Positions 1 through 7,266 of a DNA stretch of 53,872 bases are shown here, piece by piece. Both the position numbers and the translations under genes were made by a program. The stretch is from a virus: positions 1 through 53,872 of IMG/VR virus record IMGVR_UViG_3300008113_006865; one strand, 5' to 3'. Numbering within the stretch: the first letter of the stretch is position 1; each line of letters starts with the position of its first letter. The notes below the pieces were generated by a model. It saw only the letters and a list, made by a program, of their open reading frames with translations. It did no database searches and was not told the DNA's origin.

Positions 1-152
1 CTCCAGCGTTTGTTGTCTAGAGGGGAAGTATGCTTTAATACGCTGTAATTTTTCACACTAGAAGAAGTGCTTCATCCTACAGGCCGCCCGTTCGCCCCAT
101 GTTTTAAGTGCAGGGCCCAGTCCTCGTTACTGGTATCTTCACACTTTGTACT

Positions 153-329
153 TTAGTTTACACTAAACGTTGGTGCTTTCGCTAACGCTTCGTGATGCAC
201 TCTAGCACGTTCAAACTTATCTTGAATAAGTTTTTGAAGCTGTTCTTTAGTAAGAGTATTACTAAGAGCGGCTTCATAAGCCTGTTCAACAATACGTTCA
301 TTTAATTTTTCGTAATCTATCTGTTCCAT
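153..329 (-). CDS. Small hypothetical protein, 58 aa
   Basis: A 58-codon ORF opens at an ATG preceded by AAAGGAAGAA, a good ribosome-binding site six bases upstream. The product begins MEQIDYEKLNERIVEQAYEA, is charged and predicted helical throughout, and has no signal peptide or membrane segment. I do not recognise a family. It lies just beyond a terminator read in the same direction (352-376), so it is either expressed by read-through or from a promoter I cannot identify. In the same frame the sequence after its TAA continues in a protein-like way to another stop near the window edge, so a longer ancestral gene is possible. The existence of the gene is fairly likely; its function is unknown. 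Confidence 0.55.
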   Translation of the reverse strand: MEQIDYEKLNERIVEQAYEAALSNTLTKEQLQKLIQDKFERARVHHEALAKAPTFSVN

Positions 330-351
330 TTCTTCCTTTGCAAAAACAAAA

Positions 352-376
352 AACCCAGGGTTTTTAATCCTGGGTT
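352..376 (-). terminator. Rho-independent terminator
   Basis: The arms AACCCAGG and CCTGGGTT form an 8-bp stem. On the minus strand the stem is followed by TTTTTTGTTTTTG, a convincing U-tract. It closes the short transcript that starts at the three tandem promoters at 619-846 and carries the 51-aa ORF. Confidence 0.8.
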
Positions 377-406
377 CCTTTAAAGTTAGTAAGTTACTTG
401 TGCTGT

Positions 407-562
407 TTAAGCGTAACCTGCTCCTTCTCTGGAACCCGGGCTAATATAGCCCTCTGGTGTGCGATCTGAATTTAGACTATTAATCGCTAACCAAGATCCG
501 TGCATCTGCACAGATAGTTTGGCTATTGTTTTAAATTGTCTAAAATTACAAATTGCTTTCAT
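407..562 (-). CDS. Small hypothetical protein, 51 aa, behind triple promoters
   Basis: A 51-codon ORF starts at ATG 562 (MKAICNFRQFKTIAKL...) and ends in a Gly/Pro/Ser-rich tail (YISPGSREGAGYA). The ribosome-binding site is weak (AAGAG ten bases upstream). It is the only ORF of this size between the three tandem consensus sigma-70 promoters and the terminator at 352-376, so it is probably the product of a very strongly expressed early mini-transcript. The protein is basic in its N-terminal half, without a membrane segment or known motif. Early host-takeover peptides of T4-like phages look like this in size and context, but I cannot assign a target. An alternative is that the transcript is a non-coding RNA. 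Confidence 0.55.
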   Translation of the reverse strand: MKAICNFRQFKTIAKLSVQMHGSWLAINSLNSDRTPEGYISPGSREGAGYA

Positions 563-618
563 TTTGTTTCTCTTAAAATCTCTTTTAAATTTGCTAGCGG
601 AATTGCTAACTTGTTCTT

Positions 619-647
619 ATTGTAGCGTCTTGCTACACCTTTGTCAA
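619..647 (-). promoter_or_regulatory. Sigma-70 promoter, repeat copy 1
   Basis: On the minus strand TTGACA is followed after exactly 17 bp by TACAAT. The spacer contains the inverted repeat GTAGC-N5-GCTAC. It reads toward the 51-aa ORF at 407-562. Confidence 0.8.
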
Positions 648-667
648 CAACTTTCTGCATTTTCTTT

Positions 668-683
668 GTTGTATTTTTACAAC
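668..683. promoter_or_regulatory. Inverted repeat GTTGTA-TTTT-TACAAC, possible operator
   Basis: A perfect 6-bp inverted repeat with a 4-bp centre sits between promoter copies 1 and 2. A near-identical element (TTTC centre) lies at the same place in the next repeat. Conservation at 100-bp spacing suggests a repressor or activator site, or an RNA hairpin in read-through transcripts. Confidence 0.5.
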
Positions 684-717
684 GAGGAAAAGTTACATTG
701 CTTGCTAACTTGTCTCT

Positions 718-746
718 ATTATAGTACCTTTCAGTACCACTGTCAA
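718..746 (-). promoter_or_regulatory. Sigma-70 promoter, repeat copy 2
   Basis: Both hexamers match consensus perfectly on the minus strand: TTGACA, a 17-bp spacer, TATAAT. This is as strong a host-type promoter as sequence can predict. Confidence 0.9.
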
Positions 747-767
747 CAATTTTGGTAAACTATTTTT

Positions 768-783
768 GTTGTATTTCTACAAC
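768..783. promoter_or_regulatory. Inverted repeat GTTGTA-TTTC-TACAAC, possible operator
   Basis: Second copy of the repeat-borne inverted repeat, 100 bp from the first and about 21 bp upstream of the -35 hexamer of promoter copy 2. Confidence 0.5.
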
Positions 784-817
784 AATTTTAGACTACCTTG
801 CTTGCTAACTTGTTTCT

Positions 818-846
818 ATTATATACTTATTTAGTCTTTGTGTCAA
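818..846 (-). promoter_or_regulatory. Sigma-70 promoter, repeat copy 3
   Basis: Minus-strand TTGACA and TATAAT are separated by exactly 17 bp, again full consensus. This is the outermost of three promoters firing in the same direction. Confidence 0.9.
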
Positions 847-870
847 CTACTACTTGTATTTTTAGCTAAA

Positions 871-1119
871 TTAGTTGGCTGAAAAGTTATAATCAGTAAA
901 TTTAGTTATGTTTGGAAAATCAAAAGAAGATATTGTACAGCTTCTTGTTACCTTGCTAGAAATGTTTGCTCGATACATTTTGTTAAGATCACGATATATC
1001 CATTGAGTAAGAAATTTAGATGTTGCTGATGTTGGGCAACGTTGTGTCAAGACCAAATTGCCAGTACTTCTTTCGTAGATCTCTATATCTATGAATTTAT
1101 TTGTTAGATCTGCTTCCAT
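871..1119 (-). CDS. Hypothetical protein, 82 aa
   Basis: This 82-codon ORF starts inside the last 16 bases of the upstream gene (1104-1910), an arrangement typical of translational coupling, and ends about 25 bp before the outermost tandem promoter. The product (MEADLTNKFIDIEIYERSTG...) has alternating hydrophobic residues suggesting beta strands and no signal peptide or transmembrane segment. I do not recognise it. Pairing with the 269-aa gene suggests they act together. Confidence 0.6.
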   Translation of the reverse strand: MEADLTNKFIDIEIYERSTGNLVLTQRCPTSATSKFLTQWIYRDLNKMYRANISSKVTRSCTISSFDFPNITKFTDYNFSAN

Positions 1120-1910
1120 AAACTCTCCGCATAATTTAATATTTCTTCTTTTTTACCTTCGTTGACAGGATCACTAATGTTTGTTGAAAGAGCAGTCCCC
1201 CAGTTTAAAAATTCTAAACCAAGATTAACAACAGTCTCTTCTTTGGTATCCCATTTATAAAGTCCTGAAAAGAAAATCCCAACACTATCTGTGAATGCAA
1301 TTGAGGGGTCAAGCAAATTAATAGGCAATCCGCATCCAATATCATAGCTCACTTGTCTTGCTGCATCAAGTAGTATTTTAAATTGTTCAATAAGTGTTCT
1401 ATAAGCTAGCATGTCATGATCAATGGTCCAAGTATCTATTTCAGAAACTAACATTTTTTCTGAAATGGATTGTCCGTATTGAGCATTGGGGCTTTCATAC
1501 TCAGCATACAAACAATTTATATTTTTAAAATTTAATCTTTTATTTGATACCAATCTGTCCACTCTGAACGTATTCATCTGTTGGGATAGCTCATGTAATC
1601 TTGTTATGGCTAAAATATCATATCCACTCCAGTCATCTATGATTCTTGAAATATTCCCAGTAGTCAAATTGGTATATTCAATGGACTTGTTGCTTACTAA
1701 AATATAACCATTATCCAATATTTCAACAGCAGGGGATTCGTTGTCTAACGTAATCAAATTATTATAAAACTGAGATATTCGATTCTCAGAAGTCCAATGC
1801 TGCCATTTTTCTAATAAAAATGCAGATTTGTCGTCAGCTTGATCAAAAGGGTCTTGATTGTTCATATTTCTATTTAGTCTTTCAAAAATGTATTTAGCAA
1901 AAAAATCCAT
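1104..1910 (-). CDS. Hypothetical protein, ~268 aa
   Basis: A 268-aa soluble protein starting at ATG 1910 (MDFFAKYIFERLNRNMNNQD); a GTG one codon upstream is an alternative start. There is no signal peptide, no transmembrane segment and no motif I can name. Trp and Tyr are frequent, and a motif SYDIGCGLPINLLDPSIAF near residues 190-210 may be a structural core. It is divergent from the methyltransferase gene at 1941 with only 30 bp between, so the two share a control region, and its 3' end overlaps the 82-aa gene. Function unknown. Confidence 0.6.
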   Translation of the reverse strand: MDFFAKYIFERLNRNMNNQDPFDQADDKSAFLLEKWQHWTSENRISQFYNNLITLDNESPAVEILDNGYILVSNKSIEYTNLTTGNISRIIDDWSGYDILAITRLHELSQQMNTFRVDRLVSNKRLNFKNINCLYAEYESPNAQYGQSISEKMLVSEIDTWTIDHDMLAYRTLIEQFKILLDAARQVSYDIGCGLPINLLDPSIAFTDSVGIFFSGLYKWDTKEETVVNLGLEFLNWGTALSTNISDPVNEGKKEEILNYAESLWKQI

Positions 1911-1911
1911 C

Positions 1912-1919
1912 ACTAAATA
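1912..1919 (+). promoter_or_regulatory. T4-late-like promoter element ACTAAATA
   Basis: ACTAAATA shares the TAAATA core of T4-type late promoters (TATAAATA). It lies 21 bp before the ATG of the methyltransferase gene, whose leader also holds an AAAGGA ribosome-binding site. Similar elements precede several other genes in the window. Confidence 0.45.
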
Positions 1920-1940
1920 TGTTACTTATAAAGGACCAAC

Positions 1941-2711
1941 ATGCCGTCAATGAGCAATTTCACATCTGAATGGAACACTTACAAACTTAAAACTGAAACC
2001 GACCGTGGAATCATAGAAATCAAGTGGAGTGATGCAGATACTCTTGCCCAATGGTCTAACATCCAAGCTGGGTTGTATCTACAAAACGAAGCTTCATCTA
2101 GACAGCTATTCTATGAGCACTTTACTAGGTGGTATCAAATGTTCTGGAATCAACGGTTCCGTCAAGGAATTTTCAATCTATCAGATGATGCAGTTATAAT
2201 GGACATTGGATCTGGAGTAGCAGTTATAGATATGATTCTTGCAAAATATTTGCCCAAATCTAAATTCTATCTATTAGACAAGGAAGGATTTGAATTCTAT
2301 CCAGGTGTGTATTACGATTCAAATTATCCGCAATATCACAACTGGTCTCCAGTCATTGATGCTATTAAGACAAATGGATTTGAATCTAATAGATTTACAA
2401 TTTTAAATCAAGATTCTGCGTTTCCAGAGCAAGTGGATTGTATTACATCTTATTTGTCATGGGGTTGGCATTATCCTAAAGATGTCTATTGGGATAAAGT
2501 AATGGGTAGTTTGAAGATTGGCGGAATGTTGGTTATGGATCTTCGTCCTTTAGAAGATAGAGATATCATTGCAGAGATTACTGAAGATATGAAATCAGAT
2601 CCTGTTCTGCACCCGTTTGAAATCAAGTTACCCAAACATGTAGATAACAGACCAACACCTGATCCGTCTAAACCTTCAGGCCATAGAGCTATGTGGATAA
2701 GGAAAGGATAA
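1941..2711 (+). CDS. Class I SAM-dependent methyltransferase
   Basis: A 256-aa protein with a class I methyltransferase core: motif I is DIGSGVA at residues 88-94, followed by the second strand ending in an acidic residue (FYLLDKEGF) and a later strand LVMDLRPLEDRD. About 80 residues precede the core and may shape the acceptor site. The ribosome-binding site is AAAGGA. The 2OG-oxygenase gene begins three bases after the stop and the P450 gene overlaps that in turn, so the three form a plus-strand operon. The substrate cannot be read from sequence; a small molecule or peptide modified also by the oxygenases is a reasonable inference. Confidence 0.8.
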   Translation: MPSMSNFTSEWNTYKLKTETDRGIIEIKWSDADTLAQWSNIQAGLYLQNEASSRQLFYEHFTRWYQMFWNQRFRQGIFNLSDDAVIMDIGSGVAVIDMILAKYLPKSKFYLLDKEGFEFYPGVYYDSNYPQYHNWSPVIDAIKTNGFESNRFTILNQDSAFPEQVDCITSYLSWGWHYPKDVYWDKVMGSLKIGGMLVMDLRPLEDRDIIAEITEDMKSDPVLHPFEIKLPKHVDNRPTPDPSKPSGHRAMWIRKG

Positions 2712-2714
2712 GAA

Positions 2715-3341
2715 ATGCTTGAACCAGGAGTATCACGGGACATATTCCCTATTAAAATTTACGAAGCAGATTTCCCAAATTTTGAGGAAGTGCAGGAGAC
2801 TCTTCAGGCAGCAATCATGCCTTACTTTGATAACCCGGCATTAGGTAACGAATATGTCAGCGGGGATGGTGCCGCTATGATTATTCGTACTTGTAATGAC
2901 TTGCATAAAGATCCAGTGTTTAAAGAAGTTACAGATTTTATTGAATTCCACAGCAGGGAATATTGGAAACAACTTGCTTATACAACAAGAGTTGACCCGT
3001 ACATATTACAAATGTGGGCTAACGATATTCCTCCTGGAGGATTTACTCCTGCACACAACCATAACCCAGTTCCCGTTGGCGGTGCTTTTTATATCAATGC
3101 GACACCGGATAAAGGCAATCTATATTTAGAAGATCCTTTAGAAATGGTTCATGGTAAAGCCCCACGCGATTATATGCACAAACCTTACTTGTATACAGAA
3201 ACGATTGCAGTGAAGCCTGGCAAACTTATTATGTTTCCAGGATGGATGAGGCATCATACTAGGAGTAACATGACACAGGAAAATCGTTATGTTTTGGGAT
3301 TCAACATAGGTGCCTGGTTAAACTTTTTACCAAAGTCATGA
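2715..3341 (+). CDS. Putative 2OG-Fe(II) oxygenase (TIGR02466-like)
   Basis: A 208-aa double-stranded beta-helix protein resembling the family of putative 2OG-Fe(II) oxygenases common in aquatic phages. Likely metal ligands are H114 and H116 in the segment TPAHNHNPVPVGGAFYIN and H180 or H181 in MFPGWMRHHTRSN, with R191 placed to bind 2-oxoglutarate. A paralogue with the same motifs lies at 4449-5066 on the other strand. The gene sits three bases after the methyltransferase gene and its stop overlaps the P450 start (ATGA). Such enzymes hydroxylate proteins, nucleobases or small molecules; the target here is unknown. Confidence 0.75.
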   Translation: MLEPGVSRDIFPIKIYEADFPNFEEVQETLQAAIMPYFDNPALGNEYVSGDGAAMIIRTCNDLHKDPVFKEVTDFIEFHSREYWKQLAYTTRVDPYILQMWANDIPPGGFTPAHNHNPVPVGGAFYINATPDKGNLYLEDPLEMVHGKAPRDYMHKPYLYTETIAVKPGKLIMFPGWMRHHTRSNMTQENRYVLGFNIGAWLNFLPKS

Positions 3342-4471
3342 CGATCAATTATTTTAATCCCCATTCAAACGATTGGCTATTGAATAAATTTAGTTTTTAT
3401 GAAGAGATTAGAAATAATGAACGTGCTTACTGGAGTGATAAGTATAAATCTTTTATCATTACTAGATACAGTGATGTTTTATATGTTCTAAATAATTCTG
3501 ATATATTTTCATCAGCTAAAGGAAATTTAGTTGTTGAGAATACTAGTAGATTTGGAAACACACTTGGTGCTAGTGATGATCCATTACATAGTCTTTTTAA
3601 AAATATTGTTAAGAATGCATATAGTAAAAATAACCTACTACGTATAGAATCTTTATTTGTTGAGAAGGCTAAAGAACTTTTTAAAAAAGAATTAAACATT
3701 TCTTTGATATCCGAAGATCTATCAGCTTGGGTTGTTACGGAGATAATAAATCTCCCTTTTGATAAAGAAAAAATAAAAAATTTAATTTTAGGAATACAAA
3801 AACATGCTATGCAGTCAGTATTGGAAAATATTGATCAAAAATATTACGATGAATTTTTAGATATTCTAACAGATTGTATAATCAATAAAATAGAACCAAC
3901 AGGGCCTGGAATATATCAAGAGTATATGCACAATGTTCCTAAAAATTTTAATGTGCTTTCTTTATTTACAGGCCCCACATTATCAGGAGCAGGTTCGTTA
4001 ACTAGTGCATTGCAGTATCTTACTTTAGATGCTTGTGATAGTGTTGGAGAGTTACTTAGTAGTCCGTCATTAATACCAAATGCTGTTAATGAATCTCTTA
4101 GGTTACATGCGTCTACTGGAAGATTTTCTAGGACCGTTACGCAAAATGTATTGTTACATGGTATTAATTTAAAGGCAGGTGATAGGGTTATTGTTTGCCT
4201 AGATTCTGCTAACAGAGATCCGTTAATGTTTGAAAATCCAAATAAATTTTTAATTAGTAGAGATACCAACAAAAATCTTGCTTTTGGTCACGGCACTCAT
4301 GCGTGTATTGCGTTAGCCATAAGTAAATCACTTATGGCTTGCTATTTAAAAATATTGATAGAGGAAGTTGGGTATTATAAAATAGTTAATAAAAATTTTG
4401 AATTTGTTATGACACAATCAGGAAACAATGATATGATAACAAATCTTATCATTGGACCCATTGACCAGTGA
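3338..4471 (+). CDS. Cytochrome P450
   Basis: A 377-aa P450. The heme-binding loop FGHGTHACIALA (about residues 316-327, Cys ~323 as thiolate ligand) matches FGxGxHxC. An ExxR motif is present in NESLRLHAS (about 250-258), and an I-helix segment SGAGSLTSA near 213-221 resembles AGxxT. Length is a little short of the usual ~400 but all landmarks are present. It needs electrons from a ferredoxin, and no ferredoxin or reductase is encoded in the window, so host partners are implied. The start overlaps the oxygenase stop as ATGA, and the 3' end overlaps the convergent oxygenase gene by 23 bp. P450 genes are rare in phages. The substrate is unknown. Confidence 0.88.
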   Translation: MTINYFNPHSNDWLLNKFSFYEEIRNNERAYWSDKYKSFIITRYSDVLYVLNNSDIFSSAKGNLVVENTSRFGNTLGASDDPLHSLFKNIVKNAYSKNNLLRIESLFVEKAKELFKKELNISLISEDLSAWVVTEIINLPFDKEKIKNLILGIQKHAMQSVLENIDQKYYDEFLDILTDCIINKIEPTGPGIYQEYMHNVPKNFNVLSLFTGPTLSGAGSLTSALQYLTLDACDSVGELLSSPSLIPNAVNESLRLHASTGRFSRTVTQNVLLHGINLKAGDRVIVCLDSANRDPLMFENPNKFLISRDTNKNLAFGHGTHACIALAISKSLMACYLKILIEEVGYYKIVNKNFEFVMTQSGNNDMITNLIIGPIDQ

Positions 4472-5066
4472 GGTAATTTCCTGTAGAGCCAAAGTTAACG
4501 CCTAGTATTAGACGTTTTTCATTTGTAGTGTTTGGTTTTACGTAGTGACGCAGCCAGCCAGGAAACATAATAAAATCCCCAGTCTTCACCTCAATCTCAT
4601 AATGTAATTGCTCTTGTGCCTTATAGTCCATAGGCTGTGAAGAAAGAATAGCATCTAATGGGTTTTCTATTACCAAGTTGCCCATTGCTTTGTTAGCATT
4701 TACATACAACACACCAGTCAATGGCATTGCTCCGTGTAAATGGCTTCGTACCCAACCGCTGTGCGGGGTTTCATTTGCCCATACTTGTATAACTTTGGGT
4801 TCAAGCAAGTCAGAATATTTTAGTTCTTTCCAGTAAATCCTTGCATGTTCTTCTGCAAACTCTATTAGTTCCTTTGTTTCTGGAAAAGTTTGTAAGAAAG
4901 AATTTGTATGATATGTACACAATGTTCCATCTTGCATAGACTCAACATTATTAACTTTTGTTTTTTCAAACAATGGTTCTAACTTAGGGAACAAGTTATT
5001 TTTAACATCTTCTACATTGCTGTATTTTGTTTTATAAATTTTAATCGCAAACAAATCTAATGTCAT
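4449..5066 (-). CDS. Putative 2OG-Fe(II) oxygenase (TIGR02466-like)
   Basis: A 205-aa paralogue of the protein at 2715-3341. Likely metal ligands are H109 and H111 (RSHLHGAMPLTGVLYVNAN) and H174 (MFPGWLRHYVKPN), with R185 as 2-oxoglutarate ligand. It begins as ATGA overlapping the stop of the cupin-like gene upstream, so it is the last gene of a minus-strand operon running from 7228. Its own 3' end overlaps the P450 gene tail to tail. Two divergently placed paralogues flanking a P450 suggest a duplicated tailoring step on related substrates. Confidence 0.75.
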   Translation of the reverse strand: MTLDLFAIKIYKTKYSNVEDVKNNLFPKLEPLFEKTKVNNVESMQDGTLCTYHTNSFLQTFPETKELIEFAEEHARIYWKELKYSDLLEPKVIQVWANETPHSGWVRSHLHGAMPLTGVLYVNANKAMGNLVIENPLDAILSSQPMDYKAQEQLHYEIEVKTGDFIMFPGWLRHYVKPNTTNEKRLILGVNFGSTGNYLTGQWVQ

Positions 5067-5626
5067 TCGTCTTGTTTCCTAGTTATGTCTGCATAACCTT
5101 CTACAACATACGCATCAGGATTAAATCTTTTAATAAGTGCTTCTTGTAACGGACCCACAGTTGGTCCCTTCCACATGGATGCAATAGTAGTTGGTTCCCT
5201 AGTTTGCCAATGCTGAAATGCTATCAACGGAAATCCAATTTTCTCTGCTTCTAACCTTGAGCCAGCGCCATGTGATTCTCCATTTTTTAACACGTTACTC
5301 ATAATAGGAACTTTTGCATGAGTCATACTCATCTTAATTACTTCAACGCCAGGATGTTCATGATCTGGAACTTTAGGATGAGGATGAATAAGATACATCT
5401 CTACTTGAAAGCGACCGTGTCTAAAAATTGCTATTGCTGTTGCATCGTCAGATAAGAATACTTCTGGATTTTGCGGATATATCATAGGCATACCTGCCGC
5501 CATCCACCAGTCAGCAAATGATTTTACATCGGTCCAATTATCTGGGATCGCTAAATCTTCTTGTGGATGCACTGCCGGAAAAAACAACATCCCATACTGC
5601 GGTACATCAATTACTTTATCATTCAT
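5063..5626 (-). CDS. Cupin-like protein, 187 aa
   Basis: I chose ATG 5626 (MNDKVIDV) because it overlaps the end of the upstream gene by eight bases; a longer reading would run far into that gene. The product shows a cupin-type strand pair FRHGRFQVEMYLIHPHPK followed by the histidine cluster PDHEHPGVEVI, a plausible metal site. It is paralogous to the next gene upstream (5619-6116), which has the same order of motifs. Cupins of this sort bind metal and small ligands; enzymatic activity cannot be inferred. Confidence 0.6.
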   Translation of the reverse strand: MNDKVIDVPQYGMLFFPAVHPQEDLAIPDNWTDVKSFADWWMAAGMPMIYPQNPEVFLSDDATAIAIFRHGRFQVEMYLIHPHPKVPDHEHPGVEVIKMSMTHAKVPIMSNVLKNGESHGAGSRLEAEKIGFPLIAFQHWQTREPTTIASMWKGPTVGPLQEALIKRFNPDAYVVEGYADITRKQDE

Positions 5627-6116
5627 TGCTAGTTCCTTGTACGATCTTATCGTGTATATCCCCTGTAGTGTCGCCGTGCCAATGTGCTGTAACACTAGTT
5701 GGTTGTACATTATCTGGCCATTGCTCAATGCTTAGAAATGCAAAGCCTCTGTTGTATGTTGTTAACCCGTGAGTGTCGTTAGGATCTACTGTTACTTTTT
5801 GTTTAAACAAAATACTAGTTCCGTCCTCATTGACTTTATTAAAGTAAGGGGTAGGATCAGCAACAAAGTTGCCGTTAACAGTTGTATTGCCTTCTCCTGA
5901 TAGAAACATGATTATGCTTTTTACACCAGGGTGACTGTGTTCTGGAGTTACTGAGTCAGGGTCGCCAATATACATTTCTGCTTGAAATTGACCTTCCCTG
6001 TACAGCACTAATGCACTAGCATTGTTAGTTCTAAAAATAGCATTATGTTGTGGAGGACGGATAGGAAACCCTGATTCCTCGTACCACTGTGCAAATTCTT
6101 CTACAGTTTTCCACAT
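5619..6116 (-). CDS. Cupin-like protein, 165 aa
   Basis: Paralogue of the downstream gene: LYREGQFQAEMYIGDPD and PEHSHPGVKSIIMFLSGEG align with the corresponding segments there, including the HxHPGV histidines that usually hold the metal in cupins. The start MWKTVEEFAQWYEESGF aligns internally with the paralogue, so this copy is shorter at the N terminus. It starts one base after the SDR gene ends. An oxygenase, isomerase or ligand-binding role is possible. Confidence 0.6.
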   Translation of the reverse strand: MWKTVEEFAQWYEESGFPIRPPQHNAIFRTNNASALVLYREGQFQAEMYIGDPDSVTPEHSHPGVKSIIMFLSGEGNTTVNGNFVADPTPYFNKVNEDGTSILFKQKVTVDPNDTHGLTTYNRGFAFLSIEQWPDNVQPTSVTAHWHGDTTGDIHDKIVQGTSNE

Positions 6117-6117
6117 G

Positions 6118-6681
6118 TTAAATCCTCTTAATGTCGTTCCAATCTAAATCTGGAACCTCTACTAGTATATCTTGTACTGCAATTGTTGATTTAAACTCTA
6201 GTAAAGTATATATAAATTTTGCTAAATTATCAGGGTCTATCTTTTTAGAGTCAAACTCTTTAGACATCTCAGTATCTACCAATCCAACAGTGAAATTTAT
6301 AATGTACGGCCTTGCTTTAAATATTCTATTTTTAATTATTTCTTTTTGTTGATTCTTATCTTGCACGTATTTGGCCATATAATTAGGTATAGTCTTCATC
6401 AAAGTTGATTTACTATCAATGTTAATAATTGTATTAGTAGTTCCTTCCCACAATTCTATGGCATCATTCAATAACTGTTTTTGCGCATCTAGTGCATATG
6501 CATTATTGATAAAGATATTACAATTTTTTAAATTTTCAATTATTTCATTTCTAGATTTTTCATTTGTTATATCAAAGTTATTAGATTTACTAAATCCTAA
6601 AACCTCGTGTCCTTGGTGTTTAAAATGATCGTAAAGAGATTTTCCAATGCCGCGTGTGTGTCCTGTGATTGCTACTCTCAT
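6118..6681 (-). CDS. Short-chain dehydrogenase/reductase (short form)
   Basis: The 187-aa product opens MRVAITGHTRGIGKSLYDHF, the TGxxxGIG nucleotide-binding motif of the SDR family at residues 6-13, followed by a Rossmann pattern and an NN(A) segment (IFINNAYA, near 76-83). It is about 50 residues shorter than typical SDRs; the YxxxK catalytic pair is plausibly the Y-x3-K in MAKYVQDKNQQK. Short phage SDRs of this kind are known. It overlaps the methyltransferase fragment by 4 bp (ATGA). Likely an NAD(P)-dependent oxidoreductase or sugar epimerase; the substrate is unknown. Confidence 0.7.
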   Translation of the reverse strand: MRVAITGHTRGIGKSLYDHFKHQGHEVLGFSKSNNFDITNEKSRNEIIENLKNCNIFINNAYALDAQKQLLNDAIELWEGTTNTIINIDSKSTLMKTIPNYMAKYVQDKNQQKEIIKNRIFKARPYIINFTVGLVDTEMSKEFDSKKIDPDNLAKFIYTLLEFKSTIAVQDILVEVPDLDWNDIKRI

Positions 6682-7079
6682 AATACTCCACCGATTATAA
6701 TCATACTAAGTTGCGACCCCGGGGGATTAAATTTATGTATATCTAAATTTAAATTATGATCTAATAATTGTTGTTTAATTTCTTCTAACGTAAAACTTGC
6801 TCGTAAACTATTTTCAAAATCAATTTTGAATAACTCGTATTCAAATGGTTCTTTTTCTTTAATTATGATTTCTAATTCTTTTTCAGACTCAGGTCTTAAA
6901 AAATCAAATATAAGCACATCAACTGGATTAATACGTTTTACACTTTCCCAAAATTGTCCAGGTTCTATAAAATGATGCAACGCTAGTGATGATACTACTC
7001 TTTGATAATTGTCTGTTATTTCAGTAATTGCCATTTTTTTAAAAACAACATTGTCATGATTTTTGGTCAAATTTATCAT
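6678..7079 (-). pseudogene. Methyltransferase, C-terminal fragment lacking motif I
   Basis: The 133-aa reading frame begins in the middle of a class I methyltransferase fold. In-frame residues just before its ATG read ITGIDNSQAMINL, the end of the second beta strand, and downstream comes RVVSSLALHHF, the typical fourth-strand motif. The N-terminal part lies in another frame at 7076-7228. Between the two, about 40-50 residues including the glycine-rich SAM-binding loop are missing. As it stands it should not bind SAM. Either the gene is decaying or the fragment has taken a new role; the flanking genes remain tightly packed. Confidence 0.65.
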
Positions 7080-7228
7080 TGCTTGACTATTATCAATTCC
7101 AGTAATTTTTGTTTAACAGCTTTATAAATAGTTCTAAAAAATATTTTGGTATTGTTTCGGTCACTTTTATAGTAAGCTTCGGCCTGCTTTGAGTCTAACA
7201 TTAGTTCTGGTTCAGGAGTTCGTTTCAT
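7076..7228 (-). pseudogene. Methyltransferase, N-terminal fragment, 50 aa
   Basis: This frame opens MKRTPEPELMLDSKQAEAYY, closely resembling the EPELM-D-xQAxAYAxAD opening of a family of class I methyltransferases, then runs to a stop inside the start region of the C-terminal fragment (6678-7079). The junction shows loss of the SAM-binding loop plus a frame change, consistent with an internal deletion. It begins 38 bp from the divergent PP-loop gene. Confidence 0.6.
7123..7130 (+). promoter_or_regulatory. T4-late-like element TATAAATA
   Basis: An exact TATAAATA on the plus strand lies 137 bp before the PP-loop ATPase gene, within the broken methyltransferase gene read on the other strand. 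It could drive the plus-strand operon 7267-12208 with a long leader antisense to the methyltransferase fragment. The fit is by motif only. Confidence 0.35.
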
Positions 7229-7266
7229 AATATATTTATGTTGATATTTTTTAAGATATATAAGTT

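Larger units (their letters stand above)
603..860. repeat. Three ~100-bp tandem repeats, each holding a promoter
   Basis: The unit start TTGCTAACTTGT recurs at 603, 702 and 802, a period of 99-100 bp. Every copy contains a minus-strand TTGACA-N17-TATAAT-type promoter, and the first two carry the inverted repeat GTTGTA-N4-TACAAC (668-683 and 768-783); the third copy is degenerate there. The copies have diverged outside these elements, so the promoter and the inverted repeat are the conserved parts. Confidence 0.85.

Noticed and set aside
153-562. Alternative genetic code (stop reassignment)
   Set aside because: TAA, TAG and TGA all end clearly recognisable full-length genes elsewhere in the window (for example TGA at the MazG-like gene, TAA at csp).
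459-758. Plus-strand 99-codon ORF
   Set aside because: It runs through the promoter repeats with low-complexity Leu/Cys-rich product and no ribosome-binding site; the minus strand explains the region better.
603-860. CRISPR array
   Set aside because: Only three copies of ~100 bp with diverged interior; the conserved parts are promoters, not repeat-spacer units.
5063-5728. Longer 221-aa version of the cupin-like gene
   Set aside because: The extra 34 residues run inside the upstream paralogue in another frame; ATG 5626 fits the overlap pattern of the operon.
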